Shown in pieces: positions 20,775-31,881 of a stretch of 64,000 bases of DNA. Source of the stretch: Daldinia sp. FL1419 (taxonomy: Eukaryota; Ascomycota; Sordariomycetes; Xylariales; Hypoxylaceae). The position numbers and the translations under genes were made by a program. Under the pieces are notes generated by a model, which worked only from the letters and a program-made list of their open reading frames with translations, made no database searches and had not been told where the DNA came from. The DNA is taken from contig MU623347.1 in NCBI GenBank assembly GCA_025201765.1, forward strand, positions 310,001 through 374,000, read 5' to 3'. Numbering within the stretch: position 1 is the first letter of the stretch; every line of letters begins with the position of its first letter.

Positions 20775-22271
20775 ATGGCTCCCAGCAGCCTGGCACCACC
20801 GCCCATATCTATCACTCCCATTATCCAGACTCCAGACGACGGTAGTGACTACGATCTCGACGGTGACGGTGAGGATACTAGATTGGACTTGGATTATTCC
20901 ATTATAGATCGGAATAGCTTACTTACGCCCGGCCGCGATACCTTCTACGATCCCAATCGCTTGTCGCCCGTGGCTCCCACTTTCCAGATCAACGACTTCT
21001 CCAGTCATCCCAACATGACCTCCAGCTCGGGCGGTCCCGATGAAAACGTCTCGCCTGTCGATATTTCCAGTTCGTCCAATGGCGTCCCGAACCCCTTCAA
21101 TTTCCAAACTCAGGTGATATCCACCTCGCCTGTTAAGCCAAACGTTGGTCAGCGAAGGGGCCACAAGTACAAACACTCGAGCATCAGCGCCCAGCACCAG
21201 ATCTTCCAAGAGCCGCCGCCTCGTCCACCGCTCGCTCTGCCGCGTGATCTTCCTATACCCACCGTGAAGGAAGCATGGAAATCTATGTCCAAGGACCAGC
21301 GTCGCCGGTTGTACTGGTGTATATGCCACGGTGTGATCGCCGTATCCGTGTTCCTCTCGGCACATGGCTCCCTTGCCATGACGGCTCTCTCTCACCTGGT
21401 CTTATTCGACGTTGGGTCCGCGCTGATCTGCGTGGCCGTCGAGGTCCTTGGCAATTTCGAGGTGTGGAAACGGAGCAGCATCCGGCACCCCTTTGGTCTT
21501 GAGCGTGCCGAGGTCCTCGCCGGCTTCGCCCTAAGCATCTTCCTTATCTTTGGCGGGTTTGACTTGGTTAGTCACAACCTTAAGCATATTCTCGAGGGTA
21601 AGGGCGGTCACTCGTCGCACCACCCCGATCCCCACGAGGGATTGGCCCCTAGAGTCACCCCAGGAGACGTCGACATGGCGAGTCTAGCTGCTATCCTTGC
21701 GACCCTCGTGAGCGCGTACGGTTTGCGAAATCACGCTCGTATCAGCAAGGTCATGCGCGTGAGCTACCTCGCCAGTCTCCCCAGCGTCCTCTCAAACCCC
21801 TTCCACTTCCTAACCCTCTCCACGTCTGCCCTTATGGTCCTCCTCCCTCTTCTCTTCATCCCCATTGGTGTCCTTCTCGATAGCACCATTTGCGCCTTGG
21901 TCGCGATCGCCATGTTTGCGCTCGGTTTACGTCTTGCTATCGCTCAGGGGCTAATGCTGCTCATGAGTTACGGTGGGCGTTCCGGCTCTGGCCGGAATAA
22001 GGACGTCGGTGTTGCGGATGTAGTGCGTGAGATCGAGGCCGAGCCTAGTGTCGAACGTGTCGAGGAGGCTCAGTTCTGGCAGGTGCATTATGGCCTCTGC
22101 ATGGCGAACCTCAAGCTTTCGGTTACCCGGGGTGCTGACGACGCTGCCCTGAGTCGTCTCCGCGCTCGTATCTCGAGTCTTATACAGAATAGACTAGGCG
22201 AGGGGTATGGCAAGGGCGGGAGTCTGAGGTGGGAGGTCAGTCTGCAGATGGGCACGTCGGGGGCATATTAA
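20775..22271 (+). CDS. zrg17: Zrg17-like zinc transporter subunit (cation diffusion facilitator family)
   Basis: Single exon, 498 residues from the ATG at 20775. About 170 disordered N-terminal residues precede a six-helix CDF domain beginning near residue 178 (LYWCICHGVIAVSVF). The CDF hallmark RHPFGLERAEVLAGF follows helix 2. A His-rich loop (GGHSSHHPDPHEG) lies between helices 3 and 4, and the C-terminal cytosolic CDF domain is present (FWQVHYGLCMANLKLSVT). In helix 2 the residues read SHLVLFD, so the HxxxD zinc-site spacing is off, and helix 5 (LASLPSVLSN) has no HxxxD at all. Zrg17 is the non-canonical partner of Msc2/Cis4, supplying zinc to the ER/Golgi lumen, so loss of site residues fits a heterodimer role. 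The family call is strong; the loss of transport residues is my reading. Confidence 0.9.
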   Translation: MAPSSLAPPPISITPIIQTPDDGSDYDLDGDGEDTRLDLDYSIIDRNSLLTPGRDTFYDPNRLSPVAPTFQINDFSSHPNMTSSSGGPDENVSPVDISSSSNGVPNPFNFQTQVISTSPVKPNVGQRRGHKYKHSSISAQHQIFQEPPPRPPLALPRDLPIPTVKEAWKSMSKDQRRRLYWCICHGVIAVSVFLSAHGSLAMTALSHLVLFDVGSALICVAVEVLGNFEVWKRSSIRHPFGLERAEVLAGFALSIFLIFGGFDLVSHNLKHILEGKGGHSSHHPDPHEGLAPRVTPGDVDMASLAAILATLVSAYGLRNHARISKVMRVSYLASLPSVLSNPFHFLTLSTSALMVLLPLLFIPIGVLLDSTICALVAIAMFALGLRLAIAQGLMLLMSYGGRSGSGRNKDVGVADVVREIEAEPSVERVEEAQFWQVHYGLCMANLKLSVTRGADDAALSRLRARISSLIQNRLGEGYGKGGSLRWEVSLQMGTSGAY

Positions 22272-23494
22272 GCGCTGAGAGCGAGGGTTTGCTTTTCACG
22301 CGTACATGGTTTTTTTTTTGTTTTGTTTTTTGGAGTTCGAAACAAATACTAATAGGGGAGTTTACATACACCATACAATACATAATGAGGGCGGAGCACT
22401 GTCGGTGTTGGAGTTGGCATTGCCGTTGCTAAACTAGGTACACAAAAGCCAAGCTAGAGTAGACGGGACGAGACTAGATGAAAAGGTAACGGGCGGTGCA
22501 TACATCTGATACTTTTCGCTGTATATCTTTAGACGGCCAGGTTTTGTATATAACTAGCGCTATGAGATGTAGGCTTTCGAGAAAAAACGAGAATAAAAAT
22601 AAATAGTTAAACGAAAGGAACGACATGTACCCATGCCCTGGGAGTGTATGATCTTCAAGCGTATGGTTATCGCAGCGAAGCAATGCTACGGCGTGTTACA
22701 GAAAAAGGATACTTAAGGATAGGGGTGCTCGTTCCCTCCGTTGGACTGGTATAGCCAACAGGTCCGGCGAAACGATCCCACAAGCAGTTCGAACGCAACG
22801 AGAGAACGGGCCCGGTGTGTTCCCACCACACGTAAAACCAGTAGGAAGGGCGGCACAGATGTTTTAATATATACGATATTAAATCAGGTCGCCGGCATGC
22901 ACGTATACCCACAAAGTGGGATGTTACAAGTTTCATGCGCGATATATAATAAAGATAGGCAGTCCTCCCCCTACGTACCACATTGTTCAACACGTCCCAA
23001 ATCGGCATGTCAGGCAACGAGCAACGGTTACGTCGCGAGTTACTTACAGCCGAGCAGCATAGATCAAGTGTCATCTCTAGATCTCGTTGCCGTTACAGGA
23101 CGTACAGGGAGGGGGGAGGGGAGAGGATAGTAAGGTTGACAGACCCCGTGCTTCAACCTTGATGGCCAAGTCGCTCGGCAGACAGAAAGGCAGATAGAGT
23201 AGAAAGTAGCTTACTTAGTCTAGCTTCATGTTGTATTCCATCCTGCTCTACCCCTAAGCACCTACCATACCATATAACGAAATCAACGCTATGCTATAAG
23301 GATATATATCTAAAGTACAGTGGAACAAGAACAACTGCTCGTAAGCCATATCATGGGAATCCTACTTTCCCTACGATAAAACTCCGCTGGGCATGCATAC
23401 TCAACCAAGGATATCCCACCAACAGCTTTTCGAGATTCCTCCCAAGCCATCACCTCTGCTGCCCCAAACCAGATACCCATCCATCTATCCTCCC
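22272..23494. other. Intergenic spacer between convergent genes
   Basis: About 1.2 kb holding the 3' flanks of zrg17 and of the RING gene. Two overlapping antiparallel open stretches (22667-23074 and 22741-23130) have no recognisable domain. Nothing else is supported. Confidence 0.5.
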
Positions 23495-24751
23495 TCACAC
23501 AGTCCTCGACGAAGCCAACCGTAGCGTAAGGCCCCACGAATCGACCTCTTCGTCCAAAGCCTTGCGGATCCAATCGAACCTGTCCCAGACGTCATCCATC
23601 CTCACCTGGAGTTCCATCTGGCAATCATCCCGGTACTTGATCGCCACGGGGCTCAGCTGGAGATGTCCCTCGTGCTCGCGCCGGAAGGTATTGTACTTGG
23701 CCTTGAGCTTCTCAAACGCCGTCCGGAGCATCTGAAGAGAAGCCGGCGTCACGAGGAGTAAGCCCCCAGGCCCCCCCACCTCGTGGAGGTCGTCGAATTT
23801 CTTCTGCAGCCCGTCGATCTGCGCGTCCATGATCGAAGTCTTGTCTCCCTCCAGCGACATGATGAACGTCTCCCTGGTGAAAGGGGAGTCGTCTTCCAGC
23901 GGGGTCTCGTCTTCTGGCCGCACCTTGAAGTGGAATTTGTGCCGCCGCGGCCGCATACGACGGAACTGACGCAGATTTTCGAAGACGGAAACGTCGTTGA
24001 GCAGGTGCAGTTCGCCGTCGGTGGGTATGATGTTCGGGGGCGCGTAGGGGTCTTCATCATCGTGGTCGTTGAAGAGGAAGGCGGTTGGATGAGTGACATG
24101 GTGAGGAAGAACCATATCGTGGCCCATGCCCGTGGCGCCTAGCCGTTCCAGCTGGCCTCTGATTATGTCCCAATTGCCGTATATGAGCGGGCAAATGGGT
24201 CTTCCAGCCTCGGGGACGGTGTGGCGGTCTTGTTCGTACGAGTATAAGGGACAGCAGTTTTCGAGCTCGTCAGTCTGGATCGTGACGCCCGGACGGAGGA
24301 AATACTTGGAAATGACGTCGCCGCAGCGGTAAGTGAGGTTGTAGCGACACATGGGGCATCGCACGCGAGAATCTGTATACTGGGAATACTGCTAGATTTG
24401 GGTCCAAGAAATAATACACTCCGCGTGGAAGCGATGGGAGCAGGGAAGAGTGCAGAATTCCTGTCTGTCGGAACAAGAATAGCAAACAGCGCACATCTCT
24501 TCCGAAGGCGATGGCTCTCTTGAAGGTACCCCTTTCGTGTCATCGGAGGTCGTGTCGTCAGAGGTCCTGTCGTCGGAGACCTTGTCACCGGATATTTGAT
24601 CATTAGATGTCGGGGCAGAAGTCATGATAACAAGGGCCCTGTCATCGGAGGACATGTCATCGGAGGGCCTATCATAATAGATGCTGTCTTCGGAGACGCT
24701 GTGAATAGATGTCTGCTGGGTCCCGCTGGGCCCTGCTTCCGATTCCTCCAT
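23495..24751 (-). CDS. RING-H2 finger protein (putative E3 ubiquitin ligase) interrupted by an in-frame TAG
   Basis: From the ATG at 24751 the frame is open for 119 codons, meets TAG at 24394-24392, then continues in the same frame for 298 codons to 23495. The two halves together form one RING-H2 domain: CAVC, then C-x-H-x2-H-x2-C (CSHRFHAEC), IISWTQ, the TAG, about 13 residues, and CPMCRY. The stop therefore sits between the sixth and seventh zinc ligands. No intron of workable length removes it without also deleting the Cys of HAEC. The N-terminus is a repetitive acidic Ser-Asp-Asp region. The C-terminal part is predicted helical (KFHFKVRPEDETP, KFDDLHEV). The alternatives are stop-codon readthrough, a recent nonsense mutation, or a sequencing error. 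Function as an E3 ligase is inferred from the RING only. Confidence 0.65.
24392..24394 (-). other. In-frame TAG inside the RING domain
   Basis: Coding-strand context is CAA ATC TAG CAG TAT. The reading frame is open on both sides and the protein motif continues across it. A CAR codon directly after the stop is part of the known yeast readthrough-promoting context (TAG CAR YYA), but the next triplet TAT does not fully match. Confidence 0.85.
24539..24690 (-). repeat. Coding repeats encoding Ser-Asp-Asp units
   Basis: Imperfect repeats of a TCATCGGAGG/CGTCAGAGG type encode recurring SDD(R/T/M) in the N-terminal part of the RING gene. Confidence 0.6.
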
Positions 24752-27205
24752 ATCGTCGTTTTTGCCCGCTACTATCTAAAGGGGGATATATGCTGATGCT
24801 GATGATGTATCACTTGGCTCCTGAAAAAAGATATATAACGATAGTGATAGTATGCATACTAGGTGAGTAACGAGGGGAATGATTTATCCTGTAATTATTG
24901 CGTATATGTTTTAGGAGAAGATTACCAGTAATCCTGCTAGATTAGCTATAAGTACGCGATTCCTCTATGGTGGAAGTTGCGGTCCCTGATACCCAAGGGG
25001 CAAGGTGTTAGACAAAGTGTAAGACAAAGCTAGAGAGAGGTAAATAACAGGAAGCCACATATCTATCTACCTAGGTAAATACCTTCCAAGTGAGCACCTG
25101 TGTCAAGTGCGTTGTCGTTTATTCGCTTCCTACCCCGGTTCCGAGACCTCAAATCATCTATACCTCCTATACAGGCGTCCACTACCCCTTTTACGCGGAT
25201 CGCTAATACTTGCCTTAGAACATAGGATATTCATATATATTGCTTATTGGTACTATTTTATTCTCTCCCTCCCTCTTTCTCTCTAGATATATATAAGTCA
25301 GCCATGACTTACAGCCACACTACTAATACCGAAGGGAGACACCTCACGGGGCAGTTGATAAAATATAGCTTCAGACGAATATCCAAATGCAAAGCCAAGA
25401 CGGCCTTAGACTATATGGTTGGTTCACTTCACGTTTCTGTTATCGAAACCAACATATTAGTATATGCTACATATATCTAGCGTACTGGGTTCATATTAAG
25501 GTACAAGATAAGAGGCGACTATACGGACGGCGAACAGAACAATGTGTGCACAGCGTCACATAAGAACCTGGAGACTTATTATATTGACTTGGCAATATTT
25601 AATTAATTCAGAATAAAAGCAACTTTGTATAAAGTAAATCAACTATGAATAAAAGCAACAAGCTAGTGCTATATAATTCACAAGTATTCATATGCCGTTT
25701 CACTTACAGGTTGCCCGACAGCATCATAAGTCCACACAGTTAATATTTAACATCAATAGTACTGGTCACTTACCCATCGTTAAGTTTATTCCCGGAGATC
25801 TCCAACGGCTTGAAGTAACAAGAGCTGAAGTTAAAGCACACGCACCCAATAAGAAAAAGAAAAAGAGAAAAAAATAAGAAGAAAAAGCCACTGGAGCGAT
25901 ACACAGCATCGAAATGCAATCTACGGGGACGAGCGATTGGGACGAGCAATTGGGACCTGGGGAAACCGGCGTATTCGAAGGCTGCCGCTTTTAATAAAAG
26001 CCGGAAACCCCATAATCCCATTAGTTCCCTACGCAAAACCCGTGGACGCTTGTGATCGGGTCGTCTCCAATCTACGCGCATGAAATCCGATCGGATCGAG
26101 AAAAGCCCACGATCGCGATAATCCAAGCTCCAAGCCTCGTTACGGCTGTTCGGCCGCGCGGGGGGTAGGGAGGGCTGTACCTCGGCCATAAATCGCATTC
26201 TCGTTTGGAGTTGGAATTTCGAGCCTTAATTTCCCGTCATGCCCCCTCCGTCCGCCAAATGCAGTGGTATCGTCTGCGCGTCTCCGTCCCGAGAGTAGAA
26301 TCCTTCTGGTGTTTCACAATACTGGTGGTCAAATCGGGGGATGAACGCGAGAATAATATTCATTATACGATCCCATTCCGTTTCGTCCTCGCGTACGCGC
26401 GCTGATGGTGATGTGAGAATGAACTTTTGCAATATGCAACGGATACGCGTTATAGAGACGGCAATGCGGCACCTGGAGCTGAACTCCGAGTTGGGCAAGT
26501 CGTTAAATCATGTCCGTAGGTAGGTTAGTAAATATGCGTACGCACGTATATATGCGCCGCAGGCTTTTTTGGGGTCACAACTCGCGGGCTTGAGTGCGCC
26601 GGAAGACGGGTTGCATTCGATATTTGTCCTGTAAGTGACGGGGAGAAATATTGGTGGCACTTAAGGCGTACGATGAAAGGAATCGATCCCAGGTTGTACG
26701 ATAGGTAGATGAAGAGGTGGTGGTTGTTAAGTAGCGGCCAAACGATACCCCGAGGGATTAATTGAAAAACTACCTATATAGGGTCTGACTTGGCGAATTA
26801 AGACGGTTTCGTCATTGGTTTCACTAAAATGTACAATCATCAATCGTATGTTGCAGATGAAGATGGTGGAGATGGAAAATGGCAGTGTTGAAAAAAGAAA
26901 AAGAAAATGTGGCACTGATAGTTGAGATTCTCTCCTTTTTTCTTCGTTGTGGCTAATAAATTTATTATTTTCCCAAAAAGTATTGTTAGTGTTGTTGTTT
27001 ATTTATTTATTTATTTATTTAGTGACGGCATTAGAAAAATATAAGCGGCACAGTCCGTATTAGATTGATAACTTCCCTTTTTTCTTTTTCTTTTTCTTTT
27101 TTTTAAAAAAAAGTCAAAAACCTGAAAGTGTCGACTTGCAGAATTCGTAGACTTACATACAGGACTTTGCAGTCTCGGGTCAACGTGGCACAGCATCGAA
27201 CAAAT
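24752..27205. other. Divergent spacer, no gene seen
   Basis: About 2.45 kb between the RING gene (leftward) and the sugar kinase (rightward). It contains TACCTAGGTA at 25078-25087, an A/G-rich AAGAAAAAG tract (about 25850-25885), an ATTT tandem run (about 26998-27022) and a T/CTTTTT tract near 27078-27112. Open stretches on either strand (e.g. 25770-26198, 26226-26498) carry no recognisable domain. Confidence 0.5.
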
Positions 27206-28810
27206 ATGAAGAAGCTCGTTTGTGTTGGGGCATGTTATGTCGATACTATCCTCGAGTGAGTATTTGTTGCGCCCCCTGTTGCATAATAATAAGCATGGCC
27301 TGACTCAGATCAATCTTACCATACCGTCGTAGCGTGCCTCAATACCCGGGCGAGGATTCCAAATTACGTGCCACCAATTTACAAGTCCGTCGTGGTGGCA
27401 ACTGTCCAAACACTCTTCAAGTACTTCAGCAGCTCCTAAGGGAACGCCATAATAATCACAATGGCCAAGATGGTTATGATGAACGTGACGAAGGTGGTCG
27501 AGATCTCAAGCCTTACCTCATATCATGCTTGCCTAGTGCCGACGCACCTGCGACCGTAACTATAGTAGACTCCTTTGGGCCGGAAAGCCTCGTCGATTTC
27601 ACAAGGTGTATATTCCGCGAGGATCACCGGCAACCGGCCAGTAGCTACATCATACGAAGCGAAGCCACCGGGAGCCGCACCCTCGTCAACTACAACGACT
27701 TACCTGAGATGACGATCGGCGAGTTCGTCGCTGCTGCCAAAGATGTCGGCGACGATGCTTGGTTCCACTTTGAGGTATGCAAAGACAAAAGACACCCAAC
27801 CGCACGGATAGTCGGATATGTAAATTCACAGATTTGCAAAAATGCAAACCTTGGAAAATTTGCTTCTGATCCGAGGAAAAAAAAAACCAAAAAACTCACC
27901 CCAAATGTAATGCATAGGGACGGATACCTGAAACTACGTTGCAATGCATTCGGCATATAAGGCGGTCGTTTCCTAACTCAAGAGTAAGCGTCGAGGTCGA
28001 AAAACCGGGCCGAGAGGGATTAGAAGACCTGGCGGCTGAAGCGGACGTTGTGTTCTATTCGCGGAGCTGGGCTGAAGTGAGTCACCCTTTATCCTCGTTG
28101 CGAAGACGGCGGCAGAATAAAAAGAATGCTATTGCTGCTGTAGGGTTGTGGGATTAAGTTGAGTTAGATCCAAGCCGAGTCAAGTTAACACCAACCCGAT
28201 CTCCTAGAGTAAGCGGTATGTTAGTGCTCAGCAATGCCTGAGTGTCCAATCGGGCGTGGCCCGCAAAGCGTGAGTTGCATTGGTCCTGGTCACTAAAACC
28301 AAAATCAAAACCAAGAAAAAAAAATACAGAAACGATGCAGTGCGGCAATGTGCTGAGATAATCATGATTGTAGGAGTCTCCTCTGTTGTACGTGGGGATC
28401 GGACGGTGCATCTTGTCTATCACTTCCCAGTGAGAAGGCCGTGTCTTGCCCGGCTACCTTGCCTGGGCAAACCATTTCCGTGGTGGAGTATGTCAGACCG
28501 CCGGAGGGAACCCAGACTCGGGGGAACCTCTTTTCGAGGCGTCATCCCTAAAGAAAGCAACTAAAGTGAGAGATAAAAGAGAACAAGTTAAACTAACGAA
28601 TATCCCTGCGTTAGCACCGTAGGAGCAGGTGACACCTTCATTGCCGGTATGTTGTTCGGGCTGCTGTGCCACCACGAGGACTGGGACACCGAGAAGAAAG
28701 TCCAGTTTGCTGTGCAGTTAGCTACGTGCAAGGTGCAACGAGACGGGTTCGACGGTCTTGGATCCTTGGGCTTGGGGTTGGGGCGTCAGGAAGTGGCGTC
28801 GTCACAATGA
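27206..28810 (+). CDS. PfkB-family sugar kinase, ketohexokinase-like
   Basis: Six exons: 27206-27255, 27333-27774, 27918-28076, 28208-28269, 28374-28487 and 28615-28810, total 340 residues. All junctions keep frame and have GT/AG ends. The N-terminus LVCVGACYVDTIL and EDSKLRATNLQVRRGGN are the first PfkB region. SEATGSRTLVNYNDLPEM, FHFEGRIPE, VSVEVEKPGREGLE and DVVFYSRSWAE follow in ketohexokinase order. LLCCTWGSDGAS precedes the second PfkB signature DTVGAGDTFIAGML, whose Asp (about residue 282) is the expected catalytic base. It should phosphorylate a sugar or related alcohol with ATP in the cytosol; fructose is the obvious candidate but the substrate is not proven. An Asn/Asp/Gly-rich insertion (about residues 52-66) is atypical. 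The fourth exon is short (62 nt). It stands alone, not in an operon-like cluster. Confidence 0.88.
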
Positions 28811-31800
28811 AACTGGACGATCGATTATGAGATGTGACTAGCGAATAAGCCCGTGGTCGTGTGACGAGAGGGAAAAAATACAATACAATACGATAAAATA
28901 AATAATCAATTAATAAATCCCGGGGGGGGCGCCTATTCTGGGCCGAGAAGCTGAGACTGGGGGAGCTTGGGAATTGGGAACTGCAACTGGGACCGGGCTT
29001 GGAACTGGAACTGGAACGGGAACTGGTTGCCAAACGCACGATAGCGTTCTTTAGAAACAAATTCAGGTTGTTTTTAGTTCGCATAAGTTCGGACGCAAAG
29101 CAAGAAACCATCCATTAAAGGGCTTGCATGGATCGGTGACTTCGTAATGAACGTACATATCGTACATATCCCGGGGCAGAGGAGGGGGATCCCATCCCTT
29201 AGATTGGGTAGAGGCGGTGGTATTGTGATATTAGTATGATTACGTTGTATGTATATTGTATGGGTTATCGTATGTATTGTATTGTACGTGGAAACGGCCG
29301 ATGTGTAGTGTAAGTAGGTATGTAGGTAGGTAGGTATGTTATTGTTGCCGGGCGTGGAGAAGGGGGAAGGTAAAAAGACTGGCCGAGACTTGGACGATCG
29401 TTCTGCAAAAGGGTCCAGCGAATTAAAATGCCAGTAAGGTACGATACATAGTAATATAGGGTAGTTACACCATGGTAGTTAAGGTACCTATTAACTTTAT
29501 AGTAGGCATGTTAGGTAGGCTTGGTATGTTAATGAATGCTAAGATGTAATGCTTATGTATGGCACGGGACCTAATACCTAAAAGAAATACATACATAGCG
29601 CTGGACATAATAAGGGTACATGGAGCGGTGAAACTGTGGATCTTCCAGTCTTTTTTCTCTCTCGTTGGTTGGTGTGTGAGAAATGGATTTGCCCAGAATG
29701 GTAATTCGTTGTACCTTGTATCCTAAGTATCTCGGTATCTATCTTGATGGCTTACCTATATTTGTTCATAGATATGGAAGTGAAGTATATAAGTGAAGGT
29801 GGTACCTATACTATGTTACTGCGTTGTTATGTATTAAAGACCTATCCACATATCTCAGGTAAATAGGGGGGAACCTGGTACGGGTAATAGTCCGTAAGTA
29901 ACACATCCATAGTAACGTTATTGGGTCGTACATTGAAAAAACAAAAAAAGGAAAAAAAAGAGAAAAAAAAAAAGAGGAAAGCCTTTTTTTCGCTACCCCA
30001 TCCCATTATATCCATATTCCGTACATCCATATAGGTATACTGGACCTAGGTAAGGTTAGGTACCTGGTAGACATGCAAGTCTGGGTAGGTAGGTAACGTA
30101 TGTATACCCCCTAGTACGTTATACATATGCAACTATTTCCGCATTTTATCGATACGATATCCACATATGTGTGTTTGTGTGTCTAAGAAGCCAAGGTTGC
30201 TTGTTGCTTGTTTAGGTTGCTTGTCTAAGTGCTATATCTTGCTATATCTTGCTATATCTGTCGCATCGCATCCCACCTTTCGGCTTCCATGTGAGTTCCT
30301 TGTGGATGCCGGAGCCGCTCTCCTGTGCTCCGTAAGTCTGGACCGCCGGGACATTCCCACAAATGGGGGGGGATTATGATGGCACCACGAGTCGTATCGA
30401 GAAACTTCTTAACGTATGGACGTAGTATTAGACGTCTCAGAGTTAGCACCGAATAAAACTAACACATAGTATTCGGCCCACGGGCCACGGGCCACTAGTC
30501 CACGACAGCTCCCTTTCTTTACTTCTCTTTTTTTTCTTTATGAACCCCTAAATCTCTTGAAATATCCATGTCTGGCAATGCGTGGCTGTTCTTGGATCGC
30601 ATATTACGTACCTTGTCACCACGGATGTTCAAAAACCGCATCAATACTTTTGCGGCCTATCGTTCTTTGGTACCGAAGATCCCCCCCTTTTTTTATCGAA
30701 ATCTGCCTCATCCAAAGAAATCGAGTTTCTTCGATGGTGGATGGGTTGGGTTACCTACCCCTCCAGCTCGAACCCTTATTCCCTCGTTAAGGTGTGTGGC
30801 CAACAAAGTCGTACGGTAGGCTACGAGCAACATTAAACATATGTATTATTCCGGAAGATATGCGGCCGCTACGAAGATTGGGTCATTGGCTGGTTTTATT
30901 TTTTATTTTTTATTTTTATTTCTTGGCGGGAGTCAGTATTCATGACGCAACCACCTCCTTTATTTGCTTTGTATGAGGATTAGGGGTCATAGATCATTCG
31001 CTAACCTCCGTGTAATCATGTATAAATTTATGTAACTACGTATACCTTAGTTACCTAGTATGATTACAGAGTACTATGTATATGTCGAATGGGAAGTAAT
31101 GCTACGTGCTAGATGATGTGCTGCTGAAATGATGTTCGATCGCCCTGAAGGAACCCTTCCGACGACAAGGAGCGCGCAGAAAGCTCGGGCATTTCGGTTA
31201 CCATCGACAAATTTCCCCGCGATAACCTTTTTTTGTTGCGGTCAGACGATTAGAAAATTCTTAGCGCTTTTGCCATCGCTTTGAACACAGTACTGCGGAC
31301 ATGCATGATGGACCTTTCCGAAACAGCTTTGGCTTCCCTCGAGACTTCGTTTACGTATCTATTTTGAGAGGTGTGATAGAGCTCATGTATCCGGATATAT
31401 GCGGTAGGGAGTAATCCGTACGATGATACTCCTCTCCATCCACGTAGGCTTCGATATTGGTTTGCGTGAAGATTGCCTAGCTTAGATTACCCCCTACTTC
31501 GTCCATGCTGACGGCGCCGGGTCTACGCAATAAAGAGACGCGAGCTTGGAATGTTATTATTGATTGCTAGTCTTGGAAAGAAGTCCGTCCTCCATAGTAA
31601 ACTTCCAACCGGAGTTCGACCCTGATCCTTTCCGGAACGACAGTCTCCTAATAAGTGAGCGTAAGACAATATGAACATTACAGATGAAGATGTTCAATTT
31701 GTCTGTCCCTCGTGTCCCTCGTGTCCCTTGTGATTACGGCCAATCGTGTCTCATTCGAGTCTAATGCACAGAAGACTCAACGCCATGCATGTGTATGATA

Positions 31801-31857
31801 CTAAACGGTGGCTCAGCTATTGCCTAACTAGCGGAATATGCCCTTAAATGGGGGGGC

Positions 31858-31881
31858 TTTTTTTTTTTTTTTTTTTTTTTT
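31858..31881 (+). repeat. T24 homopolymer
   Basis: Twenty-four consecutive T directly after GGGGGGC. Seen directly; its origin is not evident. Confidence 0.9.

Noticed and set aside
22667..23130. Two antiparallel open stretches of about 130 codons
   Set aside because: Each is the shadow of the other, neither has a known motif, and they lie in the 3' flanks of two convergent genes.
24364..24410. A short intron that would splice out the TAG in the RING gene
   Set aside because: Available GT donors lie within or before the HAEC codons and would delete the sixth zinc ligand; the remaining choices are under about 45 nt. I kept the stop as real in this sequence.
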